A DNA stretch of 6,597 nt from Bacteroides sp. Its GTDB lineage: Bacteria > Bacteroidota > Bacteroidia > Bacteroidales > SM23-62. The stretch is taken from contig JAUUZM010000185.1 of assembly GCA_030589965.1 (NCBI GenBank), positions 1 through 6,597 on the forward strand, in the 5' to 3' direction. Positions 1-6,597 of the stretch are shown here, one piece after another (within the stretch, counting starts at the first letter, position 1; each line of letters starts with the position of its first letter). The notes under the pieces were generated by a model. It was given only the letters and a program-made list of their open reading frames with translations. It had not been told where the DNA came from and ran no database searches. A program made the position numbers and the translations under genes.

Positions 1-1
1 A

Positions 2-193
2 GAAAGAGACCGTAAAGCAAGAGAAGATATTTTGGAAAAAATCAAAGCAAGATTGTCTTCCTCAAAACCCTTAACAAAGAAATTCATAACTAACAGAGCA
101 ATTAAGAAAAATCTTTCTGTAAACGATGATACACAGTGCAATTGGTTTAGCCCCCTATTAATCGGACTAATTACTTTTCAGGATCTAAACTAA
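2..193 (+). pseudogene. 3' fragment of a possible IS1634-like transposase, cut by the IS3 element
   Basis: The frame is open from base 2 to a TAA at 191-193 and enters from outside the window, so its start is unseen. The first 47 codons are lysine/arginine-rich and helical, beginning ERDRKAREDILEKIKARL, followed by LTKKFITNRAIKKNL. This layout resembles the basic linker of IS1634/IS4-type DDE transposases, recognised from memory and weakly. From base 143 the frame reads IS3 terminal sequence, so the last 16 codons and the stop belong to the insertion. No catalytic residue of a transposase is visible in this part. It is probably a dead remnant, and the family call could be wrong. Confidence 0.35.
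143..167 (+). repeat. IS3 terminal inverted repeat, orfB end (IRR)
   Basis: Positions 143-167 match the reverse complement of 1671-1696. The outer 12 bases differ at one position (TGGTTTAGCCCC against TGTTTTAGCCCC), and both repeats share ATCGGAC near the inner edge, with a one-base length difference between. The likeness continues inward as TAATTA on both sides. Confidence 0.85.
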
Positions 194-243
194 TCATTTT
201 TCTTCATATTATTGTACTGGCAAGGAACGACCGACGGTGATTT

Positions 244-1287
244 TTATACCGATGGTTGTAGAAATGATTCGGCGCCGAACGTTTCGTTTATATTCTCATC
301 CTCCAACCCATCGAGGGTTTTCGTTTGAGGGCAAGAAACTTCCCTCAGGTTCATGTTACCCGATAGTTGTTGGTAAGGGATGTTCAAGTTGAATTTTACT
401 TTCTTGTTCTTAAGCACTTTTCTTGTGATTTTACCTTCTTGCCACAGATTCCAGAACACTCTCGGGGGCAAATTAGCAATGGATCCATGCAGCCTTACAT
501 TATTGTATTTTTCATAGAACGTTGTCAATCTGGCAACAAGTTCGTCCATATCCCAGAATGCCTGGTTGGCTATTGCCTTGGATAGGATTGAATGAAAGCT
601 CTCAATATGGCCATTCTCCTGAGGTGTATAAGGGTGTGTAAAAACCTGGTTAAGATAATTCTCCTCAAAAAACTTCCGTATGATTTTGGCCCCAAACTGT
701 GGTCCGTTATCATTCCTGATTTCAATATGGATTTTTTTGCGAAGCAGATCTGCTGGTTGAAGGTAGTTGGAGATAACTGCCACCCAGGCTTGTTTAACCT
801 GTCGGGCTTTCATTGAAAACCCGACCTGCCAGTGCAGAACAAACCGGGTGAAAGTATCAATGATTGTTAGAATGTAAGCATGGCGTCTGTCTTTGGTTAC
901 CCAAACATATTTGATATCCATCTCAAGAAGTTCTAAGGGGCCATCAGGTGTAACTATGCGATACTTCACAAAGGTTTTATCCATCCTTTTGTGCCGCTCT
1001 TTTAGAAGGTCTGCATCTTCCATTAATCGATATACTTTTTTATGGTTTATATAATATCCAGCAATCATCAATTGAGTACTCATCTTACGGTAGCCATAAT
1101 TAGTGTCGGGGTCTGACTGGGTGGTTTTTATCTCCTCAATCACTTCTTGGTTATTTACCTCTATAATCTGCTGTTGTACTTGCTTTAATGTGGTCTGCGA
1201 AGGCTTCTTGCCTGGACGGTGGCCTTTTGGCTTGTAATAGTATTGATGTCGGCTTAGCTTCAGAATTGACAAGGCCTTGTCTCGCAT
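244..1287 (-). CDS. IS3-family transposase OrfB, DDE integrase core
   Basis: This 347-residue frame is the catalytic part of the transposase, which cuts and joins the IS ends. A helical region with the HTH_21-like stretch NYGYRKMSTQL lies near residues 63-73. The rve integrase core runs from about 115 to 280. The triad is visible as D124 (EMDIKYVW), D193 (RNDNGPQF) and E229 (GHIESFHS), with exactly 35 residues between the second Asp and the Glu, as the family expects. The ATG at 1287 is only the first in-frame Met. The frame stays open upstream to the slippery site at 1326-1320, so the working enzyme is probably the OrfAB fusion made by -1 frameshifting. The stop is at 246-244. No internal damage is seen, so activity is plausible. 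Confidence 0.93.
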   Translation of the reverse strand: MRDKALSILKLSRHQYYYKPKGHRPGKKPSQTTLKQVQQQIIEVNNQEVIEEIKTTQSDPDTNYGYRKMSTQLMIAGYYINHKKVYRLMEDADLLKERHKRMDKTFVKYRIVTPDGPLELLEMDIKYVWVTKDRRHAYILTIIDTFTRFVLHWQVGFSMKARQVKQAWVAVISNYLQPADLLRKKIHIEIRNDNGPQFGAKIIRKFFEENYLNQVFTHPYTPQENGHIESFHSILSKAIANQAFWDMDELVARLTTFYEKYNNVRLHGSIANLPPRVFWNLWQEGKITRKVLKNKKVKFNLNIPYQQLSGNMNLREVSCPQTKTLDGLEDENINETFGAESFLQPSV

Positions 1288-1313
1288 TAGGCCTAAACCG
1301 ATGTATTTACAAG

Positions 1314-1631
1314 CTATTTGTTTTTTCTCGCCAAGGCATACTTCTTTTTTAGCACTTCATCTTTTAAGTATCCTTCTATCTCTTTTTCTGCCAAAAGCTT
1401 CTTCAAAAGCAAATTCTCTTTCTCTAAACGCTTTATCTCTTTCAAATGGGCCGGGGTCATTCCATGACGGAAACCGGCTTCTCCCATTGTTTCATATTTC
1501 TTCTTCCAGCTATAATAAGTAGCTGGATAAATACCATGCTGCTCTAATGTGGCAGTTACGCCCCGCTCAGATACTTCTTTTAAGATCTGAAGCTTCTCTT
1601 CTTTTGTGAATGTTCGCTTTTCCATAGACAT
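1314..1631 (-). CDS. IS3-family OrfA, helix-turn-helix DNA-binding protein
   Basis: This 105-residue protein is the DNA-binding partner of the transposase and normally recognises the IS terminal repeats. Residues 5-54 form a HTH_Tnp_1-type domain (EEKLQILKEVSERGV, then the recognition region YPATYYSWKKKY). Residues 63-97 form a leucine-zipper-like coiled coil (IKRLEKENLLLKKLLAEKE) used for dimerisation in this family. The start at 1631 has no Shine-Dalgarno sequence and lies inside one arm of a 12-bp inverted repeat. The next Met, two codons later, is an alternative start. The frame ends with TAG (1316-1314) just after the A_AAA_AAC heptamer. Confidence 0.93.
   Translation of the reverse strand: MSMEKRTFTKEEKLQILKEVSERGVTATLEQHGIYPATYYSWKKKYETMGEAGFRHGMTPAHLKEIKRLEKENLLLKKLLAEKEIEGYLKDEVLKKKYALARKNK
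1320..1326 (-). other. Programmed -1 frameshift heptamer A_AAA_AAC joining orfA and orfB
   Basis: Near the end of orfA the zero-frame codons are AGA AAA AAC AAA TAG, which place A_AAA_AAC in the correct phase for tandem -1 slippage. After slipping, translation continues CAA ATA GCT and adds eleven codons (QIACKYIGLGL) before the orfB Met at 1287, without a stop. The product would be a 462-residue OrfAB. Short stems that could stimulate slippage follow: CTTGT (1313-1309) with ACAAG, and two AGGCCT copies. Production of OrfAB by frameshifting is established for IS3 elements. Use of this site is inferred. Confidence 0.8.
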
Positions 1632-1673
1632 AATTATAATAATTTATTACAGATATTAAACTATAATTATGTC
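1627..1673 (-). promoter_or_regulatory. 12-bp inverted repeat enclosing the orfA start codon
   Basis: GACATAATTATA (1673-1662) and TATAATTATGTC (1638-1627), read on the minus strand, are perfect reverse complements separated by 23 bases. The second arm contains the orfA ATG (1631-1629). An RNA that starts outside the IS and reads inward would contain both arms and could fold to bury the start codon. Several IS elements use such a hairpin to block activation by flanking promoters. The arms are AT-rich, so stability is modest, and the repeat could instead be a transposase-binding site. Confidence 0.45.
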
Positions 1674-1696
1674 CGATCTTCTACGGGGCTAAAACA
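1671..1696 (-). repeat. IS3 terminal inverted repeat, orfA end (IRL)
   Basis: Read on the minus strand this end is TGTTTTAGCCCC, six less conserved bases, then GATCGGAC, mirroring 143-167. It lies about 40 bp upstream of the orfA start. It also supplies the stop codon (TAG, 1691-1689) of the interrupted zinc-ribbon gene. Confidence 0.85.
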
Positions 1697-2054
1697 CATA
1701 GCCATGTACTAAAAGACATTCATACCCGTAATTTTTTGTTTTTATTCTTCTTGAAGGAGAATTAAAATCAAAGCCTTCAATCCTAAGTTCGATTGCAGGA
1801 ATCTCATTAATACCCATTGATCTGGGATATAATTTCTCGAGTATTTTAAGATTTTGTTCCATTATCTTATTTTCATCTTTTGTTTTTTCCCGCTTTGCAG
1901 CTAACCTTTCGACATCCATTCGTTTTTTACAATCAGGATGATATAACTGGTTTTTACGTCCAAAAAAGTATGGATCATCACATTTTGGGAAGGCACATTT
2001 ATGATAGTAACCCTTTCCAGGATAATACATCCCTACGATATAATTATCGAGCAT
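1689..2054 (-). pseudogene. Small zinc-ribbon-like hypothetical protein, C-terminus replaced by the IS
   Basis: The 121-residue frame has a Cys/His cluster near its N-terminus: C20-x4-C25, then H39-x2-C42 inside QLYHPDCKKRM, followed by the basic stretch ERLAAKREK. This suggests a zinc-binding module. A helical linker follows (ENKIMEQNLKILEKLY, about 61-76), then EGFDFNSPSRRIKTKNYGYECLLVHGY (split here: EGFDFN at 93-98, VHGY at 116-119). The last part resembles the C-terminal end of small Bacteroidota proteins of unknown function that I recall only loosely. The IS begins at 1696, so V120 spans the junction and F121 plus the stop are IS-derived. Probably only a few native residues are lost, so the product may still fold. 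It is divergent from the MerR-like gene. No function can be assigned; DNA or RNA binding is a guess. Confidence 0.6.
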
Positions 2055-2063
2055 AAAAGACTT

Positions 2064-2094
2064 TTTGCAAATATACGGAATTATTGTACATTTA
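2064..2094 (+). promoter_or_regulatory. Promoter for the MerR-like gene and recombinase operon
   Basis: TTTG at 2064-2067 is followed after 19 bases by TACATTTA at 2087-2094, one base off the Bacteroidota consensus TTTG-N19-TAnnTTTG. The ATG at 2111 is 17 bases downstream. This promoter interlocks with the opposing -7 box at 2075-2068, so the two divergent genes probably share control. Confidence 0.45.
2068..2075 (-). promoter_or_regulatory. -7 box (TATATTTG) for the zinc-ribbon gene
   Basis: TATATTTG matches the Bacteroidota TAnnTTTG box exactly and ends 13 bases before the ATG at 2054, implying a very short leader. No good -33 TTTG lies at the expected distance, so the call rests on the -7 box and its position. 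Confidence 0.45.
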
Positions 2095-2100
2095 CGTATA
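2072..2100. repeat. Inverted repeat TATACG / CGTATA between divergent genes, candidate operator
   Basis: TATACG (2072-2077) and CGTATA (2095-2100) are perfect reverse complements 17 bases apart. They cover both promoter-like sequences of the 56-bp intergenic region. A symmetric site here would suit autoregulation by the adjacent MerR-like protein. Six-base arms in AT-rich DNA can occur by chance. Confidence 0.3.
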
Positions 2101-2110
2101 ATTTATAATC

Positions 2111-3034
2111 ATGCAACGAACTCTATATGAACTAGATTGCTTTTTACAATCTGAACAAGCATCAAAATTTAGTGAATTATCTATAAAGATCCTCGAAAAA
2201 AACTTTACTACAACACAAGTAGGTGTAAGCTATAGATGGATTACATTCTGGGATGAAAGAGGATTACTTCCCTCAGTTACAGAAAAACGTAAATGGAGAA
2301 AATTTAGCTTCGTTGAATATGTCTGGCTTAAAATGATAATTGAGCTTCGAAAATATAATATTTCACTCGACATTATTTGTAGATTAAAGGATTCACTTTT
2401 TGAATCTTCATCTGCTATTGAATACTTCGATAGTCCTGAATTGTTAGAGGAGATGTTATTGCGGATTGCTCCTGATAATCAAAAAGAAGCCGTAAAGCAA
2501 ATTTTAGCTGATAAAGAAAAAATATACGCGGAAATTCAGCAAATAACTATTACACCTATTTACCTTCTTGTTTTGGATGCAATTTTGCTAAAATCACATA
2601 TAGCAATCCTGATTAATCATGAAGGGGTATATATTCCTTTTAAGGAATTTTACTTTGAAGATTTTTATAAGAATAATGATTTTAGGGAGTTTATTCATAA
2701 ATCCTACATCTCGATTTCCATTACTGAAATTGTGAGTGATTTCATAAAAGAAAATGATCTGGAGATGCTAGAAGGAAAGTTGACAATTTTAACAGAACAG
2801 GAAGCACAGATTATTGATTTAATACGGCAACGAAAATATAAGTCCTTAAAAGTTCGCTTTGACGACGATAAGGAAATCAGCATGGTTGAGGCAACAAGTG
2901 CTGAAACCCCGGATATAGAGAAAAGACTTATTGACATGATTATGAAAAACGGATACCAGGAGATTGTGCTGAAAACAGAAAGAGGGAAACTTGTTAATTG
3001 TGAAAATACTCGAAAAATTAAACTAAAAGAATAA
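2111..3034 (+). CDS. MerR-like DNA-binding protein with a long uncharacterised C-terminal part
   Basis: This is a 307-residue protein. Residues about 32-97 look like a MerR-family winged helix-turn-helix: FTTTQVGVSYRWITFWDERG, then LLPSVTEKRKWRKFSFVEYV, with the typical 'ligand-independent' order of a W-x-x-x-G-L-L-P turn and a wing leading to F-S-x-x-E-Y. The middle (about 115-220) is mixed and has a hydrophobic stretch near 148-158 (PIYLLVLDAIL) too short to call a membrane segment. The C-terminal 85 residues (from MLEGKLTIL) contain two similar-looking beta-type segments, YKSLKVRFDDDKE and YQEIVLKTERGK. At 307 residues it is more than twice the length of a minimal MerR regulator. As first gene upstream of a serine recombinase, it may control expression or act as an accessory or directionality protein. 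The ATG at 2111 suits the promoter spacing. AT-rich composition marks it as part of the element. Confidence 0.75.
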   Translation: MQRTLYELDCFLQSEQASKFSELSIKILEKNFTTTQVGVSYRWITFWDERGLLPSVTEKRKWRKFSFVEYVWLKMIIELRKYNISLDIICRLKDSLFESSSAIEYFDSPELLEEMLLRIAPDNQKEAVKQILADKEKIYAEIQQITITPIYLLVLDAILLKSHIAILINHEGVYIPFKEFYFEDFYKNNDFREFIHKSYISISITEIVSDFIKENDLEMLEGKLTILTEQEAQIIDLIRQRKYKSLKVRFDDDKEISMVEATSAETPDIEKRLIDMIMKNGYQEIVLKTERGKLVNCENTRKIKLKE

Positions 3035-3115
3035 AAATGGTATTGAAGATCTCAGGCCAATCGGAAATTGCCTGCTTACCTGATAAACAGGGAGACGGTA
3101 TACTCAGATTAAATC

Positions 3116-3247
3116 ATGATTTCATTCATAAAAGCGAAGGAGATCCTGTGTAAAAACGGACACAGATATACAGATGATGAAATAAAAAAGATAAGAAGGT
3201 TCCTTCTGCAACTCGCGGAAATTAATATCGAACAATTCCTAAAATAG
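3116..3247 (+). CDS. 43-residue helical accessory protein upstream of the recombinase
   Basis: The ATG at 3116 directly follows an in-frame TAA (3110-3112) plus one codon, so the start is fixed. The TAG at 3245-3247 is 7 bases before the recombinase ATG. The product reads MISFIKAKEILCKNGHRY, then TDDEIKKIRRFLLQLAEINI and EQFLK: two amphipathic helices around a K-N-G-x-x-x-T-D-D-E turn. I recall similar small proteins with a K-N-G turn, a D-E-E-x-x-K-I-R-x-F-L core and an L-A-E-I ending next to recombinases in Bacteroidota, but cannot confirm this here. It has no transmembrane segment or metal motif. Position and spacing suggest cotranslation with the recombinase and a role as a partner or excision factor; this is inference. 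Confidence 0.6.
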   Translation: MISFIKAKEILCKNGHRYTDDEIKKIRRFLLQLAEINIEQFLK

Positions 3248-3254
3248 AATTCCG

Positions 3255-4841
<1,587 letters not shown>

Positions 4842-4851
4842 ATAAAGGCAT

Positions 4852-4869
4852 GAGTGTGAGTGTGGGTGT
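4852..4869. repeat. Three tandem GRGTGT hexamers in the tRNA leader
   Basis: GAGTGT, GAGTGT and GGGTGT follow each other, and a fourth partial copy (GGG) ends at 4872. They lie between the tRNA 5' end and its likely promoter, so the tRNA leader RNA would carry an ACACYC repeat. This is probably a simple-sequence slippage product. Confidence 0.6.
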
Positions 4870-4882
4870 GGGAATTGAGGTG

Positions 4883-4890
4883 CAAATATA
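4883..4890 (-). promoter_or_regulatory. -7 box (TATATTTG) for tRNA-Ala
   Basis: TATATTTG on the minus strand fits the Bacteroidota TAnnTTTG box, 41 bases upstream of the tRNA 5' end. A TTTG (4917-4914) lies 23 bases further up, slightly farther than the usual 19-21. It is the only good candidate before the tRNA. Confidence 0.5.
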
Positions 4891-4897
4891 TAAAATT

Positions 4898-4928
4898 TTT
4901 GACTTAATTGGGTCAAATCAATAACTTG
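4898..4928 (+). promoter_or_regulatory. Possible promoter for the MBL-fold hydrolase gene
   Basis: TTTG (4898-4901) is followed after 20 bases by TAACTTG (4922-4928), one T short of TAnnTTTG. The ATG is only 9 bases downstream, so the leader would be nearly absent. Weak call. Confidence 0.25.
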
Positions 4929-4937
4929 CATCATATT

Positions 4938-5945
4938 ATGAGAAAGCTACTGATATCCAAGCTGTTTGTTGTTCTGATTATCACAACGGGAACTTATAGT
5001 TTCTCCCAGTCATTTGATTCACCCCATTTCACCCTGGAACGCATCGGGGATGGGATTTATGCTGCCATTCATAGATCCGGCGGACAGGCCATATGTAATG
5101 CGGGATTTGTGGACCTGGGTGAAGAGGTTCTGGTATTTGACAGCTTTCTTTCCACAGCTGCAGCAAGGGATCTGAAGCAAGCAATAATAGAATTGACAGG
5201 GAAACCTGTCAGATGGTTGGTTAACAGTCATTCCCATAACGATCATATCAGGGGAAACCAGGTATTTGCCCCCGGTGCTTCTATTATTAGTTCCTCAGAG
5301 ATAAGAGATTACCTTCTGAAACGTGGCAAGGAGGAAGCAGAGGAGGAACAATCATACGCAGCAGGAAGACTGGTTTTCTATCAATTGGAGCTGCAGGAAT
5401 CCAAAACAGAAGAAGAGAAGCAACTCGCCCGGATGTGGCTGGGATATTTCGAAGCCATGGTGGAAACCTATCCGGATCTGGTGATCACGCCACCTGATGT
5501 TGTTTTTAAGGATACAATCACGTTTTATGGAAGTAAAAGGTCTGCAACATTAATTGAATTTCAGCACGGCCATATGGAATCTGATATCGTACTTTACCTG
5601 CCCTTTGAACAAATACTTTTTTCAGGTGACCTGGTTTTTATCGGGATGCATCCATACCTGGCGGATGGAGATCCTTCGGGTCTCAAACAGACACTTGAAG
5701 CGTTGCTGGAATGGCCGATAAAAACGATTGTACCCGGTCATGGAGATGTGGGTGACAAGGAAGATATTCAGGCCATGATACAATATATTGACATGGCAGA
5801 ATCAATGGCCGGAGAATTGAAGCTGCAGGGAAAAACGCCTGATGATCTGGATGTTGCAGAAATACCAGAACCTTACCGGGACTGGAAATTTTTAATGTTT
5901 TATAAGGCCAACCTTCAGTTCCTGAATGACCTTATTAAGGATTAG
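4938..5945 (+). CDS. Exported metallo-beta-lactamase-fold hydrolase
   Basis: This 335-residue protein has a Sec signal peptide: MRKLLISKLF, a hydrophobic core VVLIITT, and a likely cut near SFS-QS at 23-24, so it should act in the periplasm. The MBL fold is clear: H98-S-H100-N-D102-H103 (HxHxDH), H212 in HGHMESD, the bridging D231 in FSGD, and H268 in VPGHGD. Together these make a complete di-zinc site. Such enzymes hydrolyse beta-lactams, glutathione thioesters, phosphoesters and other substrates, and nothing here fixes which. The insert at 120-185 (helical, Glu-rich) is longer than in minimal members. I prefer the ATG at 4938 because it begins the signal peptide. A TTG at 4908 would add ten polar residues in front. 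The gene converges on the TolC-like gene with an 11-bp overlap and has higher GC than the element genes, consistent with resident chromosome. Confidence 0.88.
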   Translation: MRKLLISKLFVVLIITTGTYSFSQSFDSPHFTLERIGDGIYAAIHRSGGQAICNAGFVDLGEEVLVFDSFLSTAAARDLKQAIIELTGKPVRWLVNSHSHNDHIRGNQVFAPGASIISSSEIRDYLLKRGKEEAEEEQSYAAGRLVFYQLELQESKTEEEKQLARMWLGYFEAMVETYPDLVITPPDVVFKDTITFYGSKRSATLIEFQHGHMESDIVLYLPFEQILFSGDLVFIGMHPYLADGDPSGLKQTLEALLEWPIKTIVPGHGDVGDKEDIQAMIQYIDMAESMAGELKLQGKTPDDLDVAEIPEPYRDWKFLMFYKANLQFLNDLIKD

Positions 5946-6597
5946 GATCAGCAGGTTCCTCCGCAGTGTTGTTTTCCATCAAAAATCCACCTGTCAATCT
6001 GGTGAGGGATGTACGGGAACCGATCAGGTTGTAAATGGCCTGCAGCCTTCTCAGGGCGGAAGTCAGGTATATTAGCTGGATATCCCTGTATTCAAAGGAT
6101 GTAATCACACCCGAACGGAATTTTTCATCGGCTATAGACATGTTCAGTTCAGCTGCCTCAATACTTTCATCAGCTACTTCAAGAAGAGCGATCCGGATAC
6201 TGTAAAAATCATAAAGGTTGAGCAATTCATTCATTAGGGCATGTTCCATTTGCTCAATCTCAATCTGGGCTATTTCTTCATTGATCCTGGCAACTTCAAC
6301 AGCCCGCTTACGGGTCCCTCCGGTATATATATCCCAGGATAATCTCAGATTTCCATAGGTTGACAGGGCATCGGTACTCCCAATAAATTGAACATTACCT
6401 ACATTCTCATCCAGACCCGCCGAAACATACAGGGAGGGATACAGGGCAGATTTCCTCAGATCTATCTCCTTTTTCTGTAACTGCAGATTGGTGTATTGGT
6501 TCCTAAGGGTCTGGTTATTGGACATCATCTTACCGGTCAGGTCTCCCAGGACATAGTCAGTGGTATCCGGCTCGAAGGGATCCGGGAAATTCCACAT
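5935..6597 (-). CDS. TolC-like outer membrane efflux protein, C-terminal half (partial)
   Basis: The 220 visible residues end at a TAA (5937-5935), and the gene continues beyond the window. The Met at the edge is internal, because TolC-family proteins are roughly twice this length. The content fits the second OEP repeat. It opens with a long helix (NNQTLRNQYTNLQLQKKEID), followed by LRKSALYPSLYVSAGL, where the helix passes into the membrane beta-barrel, and LRLSWDIYTGGTRKRAVEVA, the return strand and G-G turn. Two further long helices follow (about 102-205; ESIEAAELNMSIADEKFRSG and IQLIYLTSALRRLQAIYNLI). The tail is acidic and Pro-rich. This family forms the outer-membrane channel of RND or ABC efflux pumps and type I secretion. 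The partner genes would lie upstream, to the right of the window. Confidence 0.9.
   Translation of the reverse strand: MWNFPDPFEPDTTDYVLGDLTGKMMSNNQTLRNQYTNLQLQKKEIDLRKSALYPSLYVSAGLDENVGNVQFIGSTDALSTYGNLRLSWDIYTGGTRKRAVEVARINEEIAQIEIEQMEHALMNELLNLYDFYSIRIALLEVADESIEAAELNMSIADEKFRSGVITSFEYRDIQLIYLTSALRRLQAIYNLIGSRTSLTRLTGGFLMENNTAEEPADPNP

Larger units (their letters stand above)
143..1696 (-). mobile_element. Complete IS3-family insertion sequence, about 1.55 kb
   Basis: The element has IS3-type ends: read inward, the left end is TGGTTTAGCCCC and the right end TGTTTTAGCCCC, so the top strand begins TG and ends CA. Between them lie orfA (1631 to 1314) and orfB (1287 to 244) on the minus strand, linked by a slippery heptamer. 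Its 1554 bp length suits the larger IS3 members. Both frames are intact with a full DDE triad, so it may still be active. No clean target duplication is visible: AAT precedes the left end and CAT follows the right end. The flanks also belong to unrelated genes on opposite strands, which suggests rearrangement or deletion next to the element after insertion. I do not assign a subgroup. Confidence 0.9.

Noticed and set aside
219..257. Imperfect stem near the orfB stop as a terminator
   Set aside because: CCATCGG and CCGTCGG pair at only five of seven positions, and no T tract follows.
367..816. Plus-strand open frames inside orfB
   Set aside because: They are antisense to a transposase with an intact DDE triad and have no recognisable motifs.
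140..1699. AAT/CAT as a 3-bp target duplication of the IS
   Set aside because: Only two of three bases agree, and the flanks belong to unrelated genes on opposite strands.
3037..3153. 38-codon frame starting three bases after the MerR-like gene
   Set aside because: It has a tight start position but unremarkable composition, and overlaps the better-supported 43-residue frame in another phase. It is kept out for lack of evidence, but conservation could rescue it.
4908..4937. Upstream TTG start for the MBL-fold gene
   Set aside because: It would put ten polar residues before the signal peptide. The ATG at 4938 starts exactly at the MRK-type n-region.

Overview
The window looks like an accessory region of a Bacteroidota chromosome. 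Three things point there: promoter-like TAnnTTTG boxes (for example TATATTTG at 2075-2068 and 4890-4883, minus strand), start codons without an obvious Shine-Dalgarno sequence, and gene families typical of that phylum. The genus cannot be read from the sequence.

Layout. Positions 2-193 hold a broken plus-strand frame that may be the remnant of an IS1634-like transposase. A complete IS3-family insertion sequence follows at 143-1696 on the minus strand. It has TG...CA ends, imperfect terminal inverted repeats, orfA and orfB, and an A_AAA_AAC slippery heptamer joining the two frames. The IS replaces the last codons of a small zinc-ribbon-like gene (2054 to 1689, minus).

That gene is divergent from an apparent plus-strand operon: a MerR-like DNA-binding protein (2111-3034), a 43-residue protein below usual calling limits (3116-3247) and a large serine recombinase (3255-4802). 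The recombinase frame runs into the 3' end of a tRNA-Ala(GGC) gene on the other strand (4841 to 4768). The last 11 codons and the stop of the recombinase are antisense tRNA sequence. The simplest reading is that an element was integrated by this recombinase at the tRNA 3' end, with everything to the left being element and everything to the right host chromosome. A hairpin with a U tract (4760 to 4725) can terminate the tRNA transcript inside the recombinase gene.

The right part is ordinary chromosome with visibly higher GC: an exported metallo-beta-lactamase-fold hydrolase (4938-5945, plus) and, convergent with an 11-bp overlap, the C-terminal half of a TolC-like outer membrane efflux protein that runs off the window.

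Most worth a second look are the recombinase/tRNA junction, the Met that replaces an expected catalytic Arg in the recombinase, the small protein next to it, and a 12-bp inverted repeat that could hide the transposase start codon. None of this proves a new defence or catalytic system. The best candidate for an undescribed unit is the regulator / small protein / serine recombinase module with its divergent zinc-ribbon partner.
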